In this document: in pieces, positions 45,143-55,900 of the stretch | How positions within the stretch are numbered: position 1 is the first letter of the stretch | Layout: every line of letters begins with the position of its first letter | From: Ramlibacter tataouinensis | GTDB lineage: Bacteria; Pseudomonadota; Gammaproteobacteria; Burkholderiales; Burkholderiaceae_C | DNA length: 64,000 bases | NCBI RefSeq assembly: GCF_027941915.1 | Contig: NZ_CP116009.1 | Location: 248,001-312,000 of the forward strand | Reading direction: 5' to 3' | Made by a program: the position numbers and the translations under genes | Notes under the pieces: model-generated | Seen by the model: the letters and a program-made list of their open reading frames with translations, nothing else | Told to the model about the DNA's origin: nothing | Databases searched by the model: none

Positions 45143-45733
45143 CTAGCCGCGGATCTGCGCGCTGCGCGCCACCGCTTCGGCCTTGGGCAGCAGGCGCGGG
45201 TAGAAGGCCAGGCGCGGCGCCACGAAGCTGGCGGCGAACAGCTCGTCCTTGCGCACGCTCACCCAGCCGACCCCGCTCATCTGCAGGTCGTTGCGCTTGC
45301 GCACCACGGTGAACTCGAAGCGCACGCCGCGCTCGCCGGCGAACTGCGCCGGCTCCACCCGGGTCACGCTGACCAGCGAGCCATCGGCCGAGTACACGGA
45401 CTCGAACAGGCTCACCAGCTGGTCGGGCGCCATGCCGGCCGCATAGGTGGGCACGCGCGGCGCCTTCTGGCCCGCCGGCACGTTGCCTGGCGGCAGCGTC
45501 ATGAGCGGCTGGCCGGGGCGGATGCCGGCCCACAGGCGCAGCTCGTCCAGGCTGAGGCCCTCCTGGGTCCAGCGCTCGTAGGGCTGCGAGTCGCCCGGGA
45601 CGCTGACCTTGTTCCAGGCTTCCGCCAGCTGGATGGCCATGCGCTGGTTGACGAGCTGCTCGCCTTCCACCTTGGCGATGTTGGCGCAGGCCGCGACCAG
45701 CACGGCCAGCAGCAAGGGCAGGAGTTTCTTCAT
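45143..45733 (-). CDS. Putative lipoprotein of unknown function
   Basis: 196 residues. A classic lipobox LVAAC places the lipidated cysteine at position 16 (VLVAACANIAKVEG). Residue 17 is Ala rather than Asp, so outer-membrane targeting is likely. The rest is soluble, with Trp-rich stretches (EAWNKV, YERWTQEGLSLDELRLWAGI). I recognise no named domain. The ATG overlaps the M48 protease stop as ATGA and is the last of a tight three-gene cluster, so a role with that protease in the envelope is likely. Confidence 0.75.
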   Translation of the reverse strand: MKKLLPLLLAVLVAACANIAKVEGEQLVNQRMAIQLAEAWNKVSVPGDSQPYERWTQEGLSLDELRLWAGIRPGQPLMTLPPGNVPAGQKAPRVPTYAAGMAPDQLVSLFESVYSADGSLVSVTRVEPAQFAGERGVRFEFTVVRKRNDLQMSGVGWVSVRKDELFAASFVAPRLAFYPRLLPKAEAVARSAQIRG

Positions 45734-46923
45734 GGCTTCACTTCGTTGAGGTACTGGCGGATGAGGGCAGCGTCAGGCGCGTCAGGCGCCTGCGCCAGGT
45801 AGTGTTCGAAGGCGGTCGCGGCACCCGCCGGATCGGCGCGGCGGCGCAGCACCAGGCCGAGCGACCGGAACGCTTCCGCCGGTGCCCGCTCGGCCGCGGT
45901 GGCGGCGCGCAGGTCCTGCGTCGCCCGCTCGAGGTCGCCTTCGCCGTCGCGCTGGCGATGCACCTCGCCCCGCGCGAACAGCGCCTGCGGGTCGCCCGGC
46001 CGGATCGCCAGCATGCGGCCGAGCAGCACCAGGCTTTCCTCGAACTGGCCGCGGCGGATCTCTTCCTGCAGCCAGGCCAGGCGGTGCGGCGCGACGACCT
46101 GCTCGAACTCGTCGCTGCCGGTGCGTCCTTCGCCGCTGCCGGCCAGCCGCAGCAGCGCGTCGCGCCGGTCAGCGGCGGGCGGGTGCGTGGCCAGCATCAC
46201 GCTGCGGCGCCCGACGTCCTCGCCGCCGGTCACCTTCAGCTCGCCGAGCAGGTTGTCCCAGACCCGGGCGGCCTCGCGCCCGTCATAGCCCGCCCGCTGC
46301 ATGAGCTGCATGCCGATCGCGTCGGCGCGGCGCTCCTGGTCCCGACTGAAGGCGAACGCGCTGGCGATGACCGCCATCCCGGCCACCGCGCCGGCCAGCC
46401 CGAACACGCCCAGCATCTGGCCGGCGGCCGCGCGGTCCTTGGCGTCGCGCAGGCGCTCGAGCGTGTGGCGCTCCAGGTAGTGGCCGATCTCGTGCCCCAG
46501 CACGGCGGCCAGCTGCGCCTCGTTCTCCACCCGCAGCAGCAGGCCGGTCCAGACCTGCATCATCCCGTTGGGCGCCATGCTGGCGTTGAACACCGGCGTG
46601 CGCACCACGTGCACCCGCACGTCGCGGCAATGCTCGCCGCCCAGCCGGCACACGAGCTGCTCGAGATAGCCGGACAGCGCCTTGTCGCGCAGCACGAACG
46701 GACTGCGGCGCAGGCGCGTTTCCTCGCGGTCCATGAGCGCCCACAGGCCGCCTTCGTCGGTGTCCAGCGCCGGTCGTGCCAGCCGCCCGGCCGGCAGCTT
46801 CAGGTCGGCCGGCGCCTGGGCCAGCGCGGCCAGGCCGGCACCGCCCAGGCCGAGCGCGGCGCAATGCCGGCAGGCCGATCGCAGGAAGCCGCGCCGGCCG
46901 CGCACCGGGTCGCTGCCGCTCAT
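45730..46923 (-). CDS. Secreted M48-family zinc metalloprotease with C-terminal TPR-like region (BepA-like)
   Basis: 397 residues. It starts MSGSDPVRGRRGFLRSA, and the region around GLGGAGLAALAQA looks like a twin-arginine-like or Sec export signal. The zinc site HEIGHYLERH is at about 145-154, with a third ligand in ERRADAIGMQLM. The C-terminal third (about 280-395) is helical, with TPR-style repeats (ESLVLLGRMLAIRPGDPQALFARGEVHR, EAFRSLGLVLRRRADPAGAATAFEHYL). This layout resembles BepA/YfgC, which degrades or assembles outer-membrane proteins such as LptD. It overlaps both neighbours by four bases. Confidence 0.88.
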   Translation of the reverse strand: MSGSDPVRGRRGFLRSACRHCAALGLGGAGLAALAQAPADLKLPAGRLARPALDTDEGGLWALMDREETRLRRSPFVLRDKALSGYLEQLVCRLGGEHCRDVRVHVVRTPVFNASMAPNGMMQVWTGLLLRVENEAQLAAVLGHEIGHYLERHTLERLRDAKDRAAAGQMLGVFGLAGAVAGMAVIASAFAFSRDQERRADAIGMQLMQRAGYDGREAARVWDNLLGELKVTGGEDVGRRSVMLATHPPAADRRDALLRLAGSGEGRTGSDEFEQVVAPHRLAWLQEEIRRGQFEESLVLLGRMLAIRPGDPQALFARGEVHRQRDGEGDLERATQDLRAATAAERAPAEAFRSLGLVLRRRADPAGAATAFEHYLAQAPDAPDAALIRQYLNEVKP

Positions 46924-47666
46924 GGGGCCGGCGGGAAGCCCTTGAGCAGGGCCTCGACCGTTTCGCGGGCCGGTTCGGCCTCGCGCAGGTCGCCGGAGAC
47001 GCGCTGCAGGTGGTTGAACCAGACCACCCGCCCGTCCTTCAGGTCGACCAGCGAGGCATAGGCCACCTGCGAGCCGCCGGTCAGGCCCACGCCCAGCAAC
47101 GCCATCGCCACCATGGCGGCCTTGCGCTCGGAGCTGGCGTAGCTGTCGCGGACCCAGAAGAACAGCGCGTAGTCGGCACCGGTCTTCTCGCGCAGCGGCA
47201 ACACCGCGTCGCCCATGGACCAGTCGAGCTTGCCGTCCTTGGTCGGCAGCTTGAGGAAGCCCGGCGCGTGGTGCAGGAACACGGCGTCGGCGACCGCGCC
47301 ATGCAGCGCGTTGACCTGCGCCAGGTCGTCCATGTCGTCCTCGCGCAGCGCCGCGGCCTGGGTGCCGAGCAGCTTGGCCTGGCCGACCAGGGCGGCCCTG
47401 AAGTGCCTTTGCGCGGCCTCCGTCCAGTCGGCGCGCGGCTCCTGCACCCCGCCGGCGCTGATCGAGAACAGCTCCATGTCGGCCGGCACCACGACCAGCC
47501 GGGAGTCGGCCGCCCGCTGCGTGAACCCCGGTGCGCGCTGCCGCTCCGATTGTTGCGCCGCCCCTTGCGCCGGCGCCTGCCCCGGCGCCTGTGCCTGTGC
47601 ACCGCCGCCAGCCAGCGCCAGCGCCAGCAACACCCCGCGCATGCGGGCTCCCATCCCGTGCACCAT
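46920..47666 (-). CDS. Secreted protein of unknown function, first gene of the M48 cluster
   Basis: 248 residues. The best start is ATG 47666, six bases after GAGGAG. A signal peptide (about 1-26, cleavage near GGGAQA) follows, with a Gln/Ala/Pro linker. The mature part has SDYALFFWVRDSYASSERK-like beta/helix sequence and ends PARETVEALLKGFPPAP. A central stretch (AAMVAMALLGVGLTGGSQVAY, about 185-205) is hydrophobic enough to be a lipid- or membrane-associated helix. I know no named family. It overlaps the M48 gene by four bases (ATGA). Confidence 0.7.
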   Translation of the reverse strand: MVHGMGARMRGVLLALALAGGGAQAQAPGQAPAQGAAQQSERQRAPGFTQRAADSRLVVVPADMELFSISAGGVQEPRADWTEAAQRHFRAALVGQAKLLGTQAAALREDDMDDLAQVNALHGAVADAVFLHHAPGFLKLPTKDGKLDWSMGDAVLPLREKTGADYALFFWVRDSYASSERKAAMVAMALLGVGLTGGSQVAYASLVDLKDGRVVWFNHLQRVSGDLREAEPARETVEALLKGFPPAP

Positions 47667-47773
47667 GCCTGCCTCCTCGTGTAATGCACGGAATTCTAGA
47701 AGCCCGCCGCCGCGCCACCGCGGCCGGCGTTCCGGCACGGGCTGGGCAACAATAGCGGTCCACAGGAGAACGC

Positions 47774-48553
<780 letters not shown>

Positions 48554-48581
48554 GGCTGCAGGCTGCGGCAGAATCGAAACC

Positions 48582-49697
48582 GTGTCCGAACGCGTCATCC
48601 CCCTGGTCGACCAGCGCACCGCCGTCGTTGCGGCGCAGGTGCCGGCCGCGCCGATCGTGCCCGGCGGCCAGCTGCGGGACCGCCTGGCCCGGCCGCTGCG
48701 CGACCTGCGCATCAGCGTCACGGACCGCTGCAACTTCCGCTGCAGCTACTGCATGCCCAAGGAGGTGTTCGGCAAGGACTACCCCTACCTGCCGCATGCC
48801 GCCCTGCTGAGCTTCGAGGAGATCACCCGGCTGGCCCGGCTGTTCGTGGCGCACGGGGTGCGCAAGATCCGGCTGACCGGCGGCGAGCCGCTGCTGCGCA
48901 AGAACATCGAGGTGCTGGTCGAACAGCTCGCGCAACTGCGCACGCCGGACGGCGCGCCGGTGGAACTGGCGCTGACCACCAACGGCTCGGTGCTGGCGCG
49001 CAAGGCGGCCGCCTTGCGGGCAGCGGGCCTGCGGCGGGTCACGGTCAGCCTCGACGGCCTGGACGATGCGGTGTTCCGCCGCATGAACGACGTCGATTTC
49101 CCGGTGGCGCAGGTGCTGGAAGGCATCGCCGCGGCGCTCGCCGCGGGGCTGGACCCGATCAAGGTCAACATGGTGGTGCAGCGGGGCACCAACGAGCAGG
49201 AGATCCTGCCGATGGCGCGCCATTTCCGCGGCAGCGGCATCGTGCTGCGCTTCATCGAGTACATGGACGTGGGCGCCACGAATGGCTGGCGGATGGACCA
49301 GGTCGTCCCGTCGGCCGAGGTCATCGAGCGGCTGCAGCAGCATTTCCCGCTGCGCGCGCTCGATCCCACCGCCCCGGGCGAAACCGCCGAGCGCTGGGCC
49401 TACGAAGACGGCGCCGGCGAGGTCGGCGTGATCAGCAGCGTTACCCAGGCCTTCTGCGGCAGCTGCAACCGGGCCCGCCTGTCCACCGAGGGCCGGCTGT
49501 ACCTGTGCCTGTTTGCCGAGCAGGGCCATGACCTGCGGGCGCTGCTGCGCGGCGGCGCCAGCGACGCCGACATCGCCTCGGCCATCGGCCTGATCTGGCA
49601 AGGCCGCAGCGACCGCTACTCCCAGCTGCGCGGCCAGCAGGCGCCCGACGCTTCGGGTGGCGGACGCCGGGTCGAGATGAGCTACATCGGCGGCTGA
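48582..49697 (+). CDS. moaA: GTP 3',8-cyclase (molybdenum cofactor biosynthesis MoaA)
   Basis: 371 residues, radical-SAM enzyme starting molybdopterin synthesis by converting GTP to the cyclic 3',8-intermediate. The N-terminal cluster is C50-x3-C54-x2-C57 ([13 protein letters not shown]). The C-terminal cluster is in [21 protein letters not shown]. The C terminus ends in the GG pair required for catalysis (SYIGG). The start is GTG at 48582. The N-terminal 28 or so residues ([18 protein letters not shown]) extend beyond the usual MoaA start. Its stop overlaps mobA by one base. Confidence 0.97.
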   Translation: MSERVIPLVDQRTAVVAAQVPAAPIVPGGQLRDRLARPLRDLRISVTDRCNFRCSYCMPKEVFGKDYPYLPHAALLSFEEITRLARLFVAHGVRKIRLTGGEPLLRKNIEVLVEQLAQLRTPDGAPVELALTTNGSVLARKAAALRAAGLRRVTVSLDGLDDAVFRRMNDVDFPVAQVLEGIAAALAAGLDPIKVNMVVQRGTNEQEILPMARHFRGSGIVLRFIEYMDVGATNGWRMDQVVPSAEVIERLQQHFPLRALDPTAPGETAERWAYEDGAGEVGVISSVTQAFCGSCNRARLSTEGRLYLCLFAEQGHDLRALLRGGASDADIASAIGLIWQGRSDRYSQLRGQQAPDASGGGRRVEMSYIGG

Positions 49698-50305
49698 TGG
49701 ACCCGCAGGACGTCACCGGCATCGTGCTGGCGGGCGGCCGCGGTTCGCGCATGGGCGGCGCCGACAAGGGCCTGCAGAACTTCAACGGCATGCCGCTGGC
49801 TCTGCACGCGCTGCTGCGGCTGCAGCCGCAGGTCGGCGACACCCTGGTCAACGCCAACCGCAACCTGGCCGCCTACGAATCCTTCGGCGTCCCGGTCTGG
49901 CCCGATGCGCTGGCCGACTATCCCGGACCACTGGCCGGCTTCCTGACCGGGCTGGAGCAATGCAGCACGCCCTGGCTGGTGACGGTGCCGTGCGACACGC
50001 CCCTGTTCCCGCCGGACCTAGTCCGGCGGCTGGGCGAGGCGGCCGAACGCGAGGACGCCGAGATCGCGATGGCCAGCGCCCCCGAAGCCGACGGCCAGCA
50101 GCGCACCCAGCCGGTGTTCTGCCTGCTGCGCCACGGGCTGCTCGAGAGCCTCGTGCGCTTCACCCAGGACGGCGGGCGCAAGATCGACAAGTGGACGGCG
50201 CAGCACCGCACCGTGGTCGTGCCGTTCGGGCCGCCGGCCGACGACCCGCGCGCCTTCTTCAACGCCAACACGCTGGCCGAGCTGCGCGAGCTGGAGCGCC
50301 GGTGA
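49697..50305 (+). CDS. mobA: Molybdenum cofactor guanylyltransferase
   Basis: 202 residues. It transfers GMP to molybdopterin to make the bis-MGD cofactor used by DMSO-reductase-type enzymes. The nucleotide-binding start [19 protein letters not shown] (about 8-26) and the metal site [11 protein letters not shown] (about 95-105) match MobA. It begins one base inside the moaA stop (TGATG) and ends inside the moeA start, so moaA-mobA-moeA is one coupled operon. Confidence 0.95.
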   Translation: MDPQDVTGIVLAGGRGSRMGGADKGLQNFNGMPLALHALLRLQPQVGDTLVNANRNLAAYESFGVPVWPDALADYPGPLAGFLTGLEQCSTPWLVTVPCDTPLFPPDLVRRLGEAAEREDAEIAMASAPEADGQQRTQPVFCLLRHGLLESLVRFTQDGGRKIDKWTAQHRTVVVPFGPPADDPRAFFNANTLAELRELERR

Positions 50306-51570
50306 AGACGCTGGACCAGATCGCGGCCGAACTGCAGGGCTACGATCCCCAGGCCCTGCCGGCTGCCGCCGTCAACGAGTTCCTCGCGCGGCTGGTGGCG
50401 CCGGTCGAACAGACCGAGGAGGTCGGCATCGCCGATGCGCTCGGCCGCGTGCTGGCCCGCGACGTGGTCTCGCCGATCAGCGTGCCCCCGCACGACAACT
50501 CGGCGATGGACGGCTACGCCTTCGACGGCGCGCAGCTCGCGTCCGGCGCCGCACTCACGCTGCGCGTGGTCGGCACCGCCTTCGCCGGCAAGGCCTGGCA
50601 AGGAACGGTCGGCCCCGGCGAGTGCGTGAAGATCATGACCGGCGCCATCATGCCGGCGGGGCTGGACACGGTGGTGCCGCAGGAGTTCACCCGTGCCGCC
50701 GGCGAGCAGGCCATCGAGATCCCGGCGGGCGCGCTGCAGCGCGGCGACAACCGGCGCTTTGCCGGCGAAGACCTGATGGCCGGCCGCCCGGCCCTGCGCC
50801 AGGGCGAATGCCTTGGGCCCGCGGCCTGCGGCCTGCTGGCCAGCCTGGGCCTACCCCGCGCGACCGTGTTCCGCCGCCTTCGGGTGGCGTACTTCTCCAC
50901 CGGCGACGAGATCCTGAGCCTGGGCGAGCCGCCGCGCGAAGGCGCGGTGTACGACAGCAACCGCTACACGGTGCGCGGCCTGCTGGCGCGGCTCGGGTGC
51001 GACCTCATCGACCTGGGCGTGGTGCGCGACCAGCCGGCGCTGCTGGAGCAGGCGTTCCGCTCGGCGGCGGCGCAGGCCGACGCCATCATCACCAGCGGCG
51101 GCGTCAGCGTCGGCGAGGCGGACTTCACCAAGGCGATGATGAAGCAGCTCGGCGACGTCGCCTTCTGGCGCATTGCCATGCGCCCCGGCCGCCCGATGGC
51201 GGTGGGGCGCATCGGCTCCTCGGTGCTGTTCGGCCTGCCCGGCAACCCGGTGGCGGTGATGGTCACCTTCCTGGCCTTCGTGCGGCCTGCCCTGCTGCAG
51301 ATGATGGGCTGCCGCGAGATGGCGCCGCCGCCGCTGCTGCGTGCGCGCAGCCAGGAAGCGATCCGCAAGAAGCCCGGCCGCACCGAGTACCAGCGCGGCA
51401 TCGTCTCGACCGCGCCCGACGGCTCGCTGCAGGTGCGCACCACCGGCAACCAGGGCTCGGGCGTGCTCAGCTCCATGGTGCAGGCCAACGGCCTGATCGT
51501 CCTGCGGCACGACCAGGGCAACGTCGCGGTCGGCGACGAAATCGACGTGATGATGTTCGAGGGCCCCTGA
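50302..51570 (+). CDS. moeA: Molybdopterin molybdenumtransferase
   Basis: 422 residues. It inserts molybdate into adenylylated molybdopterin. The MoeA signatures are [13 protein letters not shown] (about 55-67), the MPT-binding [11 protein letters not shown] (about 264-274), and the C-terminal [12 protein letters not shown] plus [13 protein letters not shown]. The start is GTG at 50302, overlapping the mobA TGA (GTGA); its first codons [15 protein letters not shown] fit family N termini. The operon carries synthesis, insertion and nucleotide attachment steps; MoaB/C/D/E and MogA are not in the window. Confidence 0.95.
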   Translation: MKTLDQIAAELQGYDPQALPAAAVNEFLARLVAPVEQTEEVGIADALGRVLARDVVSPISVPPHDNSAMDGYAFDGAQLASGAALTLRVVGTAFAGKAWQGTVGPGECVKIMTGAIMPAGLDTVVPQEFTRAAGEQAIEIPAGALQRGDNRRFAGEDLMAGRPALRQGECLGPAACGLLASLGLPRATVFRRLRVAYFSTGDEILSLGEPPREGAVYDSNRYTVRGLLARLGCDLIDLGVVRDQPALLEQAFRSAAAQADAIITSGGVSVGEADFTKAMMKQLGDVAFWRIAMRPGRPMAVGRIGSSVLFGLPGNPVAVMVTFLAFVRPALLQMMGCREMAPPPLLRARSQEAIRKKPGRTEYQRGIVSTAPDGSLQVRTTGNQGSGVLSSMVQANGLIVLRHDQGNVAVGDEIDVMMFEGP

Positions 51571-51628
51571 GCCACGGTTGAGCTTTCCCGCACAATCGCG
51601 CCACCAAGGCGAACGAAAGGCGGGGGAC

Positions 51629-52645
51629 ATGCAAGGCAGGCAGGAGAGCGCAGGCGGGGTCAAGGCCCTCCGGCACGCGGCGGCGATGGCGCTGCTGCTG
51701 GCGGCGGCGGCAGCCCACGGCAAGGATGAACCCGCTCCTTCGGACCCGGCGCAAGCCGCCGTGACCGACGCCATGCGGCAGCACTGGGGCGCCCTGGCCG
51801 ACCTGGCCGGCAAGTCCTACGTCGTCGAGTCCTCGCCCGGCGTGCCCGTGTGGCGCGACGTGCGCTGGATCGTCCCGGGCGAGAGCCTGCGCTACGCCAA
51901 CGGCTGGTGCCGGCGCAGCCAGTGCGACAACACCGAGTTCGTGGTGCGCTTCAACGCGGCCTCGAAGCAGCTGGAGTACACCCACGGCGGCGCGATCGCG
52001 GCCACCGGCACGGTGAACCCCGACGGATCGGTGACCGCGCGCATGGCCGGCCTGTTCGGCAACAGTGAAACCATCGACATCGACCGCGCGTCGGGCAGCC
52101 TGAAGTCGGGCGGCTACCTGCTGCAGCCCATCACCCGGGAGCGGCTGGTCGAGCTCAGCCGGGGCCTGGCGGGCAAGGAGGTCGTGGCCACGCCCGCCCG
52201 CAACGTTGCCGCCACGCCGTCGGCAGGCACTGCTGCGGCTCCCGCCAGCGGAGCGAGGCCGCCGGTTGCTGCTGCACCCGGCGACCCGAACGCGCTGCGC
52301 TTCATCGTGGGCATGCCGATGGGCGCGGTGCAGGGCGCGCCCTACTGCCAGTCCGGCATCGTGAGCGCCCAGCCGCCGCGCCGCTGGCGGCTGAACCGCG
52401 AGGGCGGCACCGGCTACACCTACAGCACCGAGGCGCGCGGCGCGGCGCGCCTGATCGTGGAAGCCCACTACCAGGCCTTCATCGAACGCTGTCGGGCTGC
52501 GCTCGGCGCCGCCGCGGCACGGATGGGTGAGCCCGGCCTGCCCTCGCTGCTGTGGTGGAACGCGAACGAGGATGCCGAGCCGCCCGGCAACCTGCTGGCC
52601 GGATCACGGCCGGGCACGTTCGTGGTCGAGCTGACCGGGCGCTGA
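51629..52645 (+). CDS. Secreted protein of unknown function with two parts
   Basis: 338 residues, start ATG 51629 after an AAAGG-type Shine-Dalgarno. A signal peptide (about 14-33, ALRHAAAMALLLAAAAA) is followed by a beta-rich domain (about 40-170) with the disulfide-like pair WCRRSQC and strands such as ESLRYANGW, LEYTHGGAIAATGTVN and SETIDIDRASGSLKSGGYLL. A low-complexity Ala/Pro linker (about 190-215) leads to a C-terminal part (about 225-338) with two further Cys. No family is recognised. It starts 58 bases after moeA and is probably not part of that operon's function. Confidence 0.65.
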   Translation: MQGRQESAGGVKALRHAAAMALLLAAAAAHGKDEPAPSDPAQAAVTDAMRQHWGALADLAGKSYVVESSPGVPVWRDVRWIVPGESLRYANGWCRRSQCDNTEFVVRFNAASKQLEYTHGGAIAATGTVNPDGSVTARMAGLFGNSETIDIDRASGSLKSGGYLLQPITRERLVELSRGLAGKEVVATPARNVAATPSAGTAAAPASGARPPVAAAPGDPNALRFIVGMPMGAVQGAPYCQSGIVSAQPPRRWRLNREGGTGYTYSTEARGAARLIVEAHYQAFIERCRAALGAAAARMGEPGLPSLLWWNANEDAEPPGNLLAGSRPGTFVVELTGR

Positions 52646-52678
52646 CCGGGCGCGGCACCCAGCCGCCTCCGCTGCACT

Positions 52679-52828
52679 TCAGGCGAACATCCGCCGGGCC
52701 TCGTCCGCCAGTTCCTGGCGCTTCATGACGAGCCGGGGCAGGTCCGGGTGCAGGGGGTCGATCTCGCGCAGCGCCCAGCCATAGAACGCCTGCGCGAACG
52801 TCAGGTGGATAAAGCGGAGGATCTTCAT
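52679..52828 (-). CDS. Small hypothetical protein (49 residues)
   Basis: A short reading frame beginning MKILRFIHLTFAQAFYGWAL and ending RQELADEARRMFA. It is amphipathic and helical, with a Trp/Tyr-rich N-terminal half and a charged C-terminal helix. Upstream in-frame ATGs at 52837 and 52861 would give 52 or 60 residues. No clear Shine-Dalgarno is present. It lies between two genes with no other coding on this stretch. Its codon use is normal, but being short it could be chance. Confidence 0.45.
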   Translation of the reverse strand: MKILRFIHLTFAQAFYGWALREIDPLHPDLPRLVMKRQELADEARRMFA

Positions 52829-52920
52829 GGCGCCCATCGTGCGCGGATACAGCAGAGCCATCCCGTCGGCGCCCTGCGAAACGCCGCGTCGGCGGCGCGC
52901 CGCACGCGCTGTCGGACAGC

Positions 52921-52938
52921 GGCGACGCAACCGTCGCC
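52921..52938 (-). terminator. Hairpin downstream of the RND permease gene
   Basis: A 7-bp stem GGCGACG/CGTCGCC with a CAAC loop lies 34 bases after the permease stop on the minus strand. Without a T run it is at best a weak or Rho-assisted terminator. Confidence 0.3.
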
Positions 52939-52971
52939 AGCTGCCTTCGGGGCGCCGCGGCTGCGGATCGG

Positions 52972-55900
52972 CTACTTGGCGATGAGGTCGCCGCGGCCGG
53001 GCGCCGGCTCGGCGTCCCGGGCCGGTGCCTTGTTGGCCCCCGGCACCCGGCTGCGCGCGAACACGGTGTACATGGTCGGCACCACGAACACCGTCAGCAG
53101 CGTGCCCAGCGACATGCCGCCCACGATCACCCAGCCGATCTGGACGCGGCTCTCGGCGCCGGCGCCGGTGGACAGCGCCAGCGGCAGCGCGCCCAGCACC
53201 ATGGCGCCGGTGGTCATCAGGATCGGGCGCAGCCGCAGCGAGGCGGCCTCGACCACCGCCTCGACGATGTCGCGGCCCTGCTGGCGCAGCTGGTTGGTGA
53301 ACTCCACGATCAGGATGCCGTGCTTGGTGATCAGGCCGACCAGCGTGATCAGCCCGATCTGCGAATAGACGTTGAGCGAGCCGCCGCTCCACTTGAGCGC
53401 CAGCAGCGCTCCGATCATCGACAGCGGCACCGACAGCATGATCACCAGCGGGTCGACGAAGCTCTCGAACTGGGCCGCCAGCACCAGGAAGATGAACAGC
53501 AGCGCCAGCACGAACACGATGCCCAGCGCGCCCTGCGAGTTGCGGAACTCGCGCGAAGTGCCGTTCAGGTCGGTGGTGTAGCCGGGCTTGAGCACCTTGG
53601 CGGCGGTCTGCTCCATGAACTGCAGCGCCTGGCCCAGCGAATAGTCGGGCGAGAGGTTGGCCGTGATGGTGGCCGAGCGGCGCTGGCCGAAGTGGTTCAG
53701 CTCGCGCGGGCTGACGCTCTCGCTGACCTTCACCAGCGCCGACAGCGGGATCATGGTGTCGCTGCGGCCGCGCACGTAGATGCTGTCGATGTCCTCCGGC
53801 GTCGAGCGGCCGCTGGGCCGGTTCTGGATGATCACGTCGTACTGCTCGGCGTCGCGCTTGTAGCGCGTCACCTGCCGCCCGCCCAGCGTGGTCTCCAGCG
53901 CGCGCGCCACCACGTCCACGCTCACGCCCATGTCGGCCGCCTTCTCGCGGTCGACCTGGATGCGCAGCTCCGGCTTGTTCAGCCGCAGGTCCATGTCCAC
54001 GCCCTGGATGCCGGGGTTCCTGGCGATCTCGTCGAGCATCTGCCGCGCGACGCGCGCGAGGTTCTCGTAGCTGTCGGAGGTCTGGATCACGAAGTTGAGC
54101 GGCCGGTCGCGAAAGCCCTGCCCCAGCGACGGCGGCGTCAGGATGAAGGCGTTGATGCCGGCCAGGCTGCCCACCTTGGGCTGCAGCTCACGGGCGATTT
54201 CCAGCGTGGTGCGGTCGCGCTTTTCCCAATCGATGGCGCGGTACACCACGCTGCCCTGCGACACCGTGGGGTTGCCCAGGCTGGCGAAGATGCGGTCGAA
54301 CTCCGGGTAGTCCTGGCCCAGCTTCTCCAGCACCCGGGCGTAGCGGTCGGTGTAGTCCAGGGTGGAGCCGTCCGGCGCATTGATGGTGGCCAGGATGGTG
54401 CCGCGGTCCTCCAGCGGCGACAGCTCGGACTTCATGGTCGGCCAGACCGCGGCGATCGCCAGCGCGCTGGCCAGCATCACGCCCACCACCAGCCAGCGGG
54501 CCTGCAGCAGCTTGCCGGCGGCACCGGCGGCGCGGGTGGTCAGGACCCAGCGCAGCAGCCTCGCATAGCGGTCGCACAGCGCCGTCAGGCCGCGCTCCAT
54601 GCCGCGGTCGAACCAGTTGGGCTTGGGGTTGTGGCGCAGCAGCTTGGAGCACATCATCGGCGTCAGCGTCAGCGCCACGAAGCCCGACACCAGCACGGCG
54701 CCGGCCAGGGCCAGCGCGAACTCGATGAACAGCCGCCCGGTGCGCCCGGGCGTGAACGCCAGCGGCGCGTACACCGCCACCAGCGTCAGCGTCATGGTGA
54801 TGATCGCGAAGCCGATCTCGCGCGCGCCCTTGATGGCGGCCGAGAACGGGTCCAGCCCTTCCTCGATGTGCCGGAAGATGTTCTCCAGCATCACGATGGC
54901 GTCGTCGACCACCAGGCCGATGGCCAGCACCAGTGCCAGCAGCGTCAGCGTGTTGATGGTGAAGCCGGCCAGCGCCATCATCCCGAAGGTGCCGATCAGG
55001 CTGACCGGGATGGTCACGATCGGGATGATCGAGGCCCGCACGGTGCGCAGGAAGACGAAGATCACCAGCGCCACCAGCAGCACCGCCTCGGCGATCGTGG
55101 TGTACACGTTCTTGACCGAGCGGTCGATGAACAGCGAGTTGTCGTTCGCCACCTCGATGTTGATGCCCGGCGGCAGGTCCTGCTGCAGCCGCGGGATCAT
55201 CTCGCGCACGCCCTGCGACAGGGTCAGCGGGTTGGCGGTGGCCTGGCGGATCACGCCGGTGCCGATGGCCGGGCGGCCGTTCAGGCGCATGCCGCTGCGC
55301 TCGTCGGCCGGCGCCTCCTCGACCCGCGCCACGTCGCGGATCTTCACCGGGAAGCCGTTGACGGTGCGCACGACGATCTCGCCGAACTGGGCCGGCTTGA
55401 CCAGGTCGGTCTGCGAGGTGACGCTGAACTCGCGCTGCTGCGACTCGATGCGCCCGGCCGGCACCTCCAGGTTGCTGCGCCGGACCGCATCCTCGATGTC
55501 CTGGGTGGTCAGGCGGTAGCCGGCCAGCTTGTCCGGATCGAGCCAGACCCTCATCGCGTACTTGCGCTCGCCGAAGATGCGCACGTCGGCCACGCCGGTG
55601 ACGGTCTGCAGGCGCGGCTTGATGATGCGGTTGACCAGGTCGTTGATCTGCAGCGGCGTGTAGGTGTCGCTGGTGAAGGCCAGCCACATGACCGGGAAGG
55701 CATCGGCCTCGACCTTGGCGATCACCGGCTCGTCGATCGCCTGCGGCAGCTTGTTGCGCACGCGCGAGGTGCGGTCGCGCACCTCGGCGGCGGCGGCGTC
55801 GGCGTCCTTCTCCAGCCGGAAGCGCACCGAGATCTGGCTCTGCTCGGGCCGGCTGATCGAGGTGATGACATCGACCGCGTCGATGCCGGCGATCGAATCC

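Noticed and set aside
48582-51570. Complete molybdenum cofactor pathway
   Set aside because: Only moaA, mobA and moeA are present; moaB/C/D/E, mogA and any molybdoenzyme are absent from the window.
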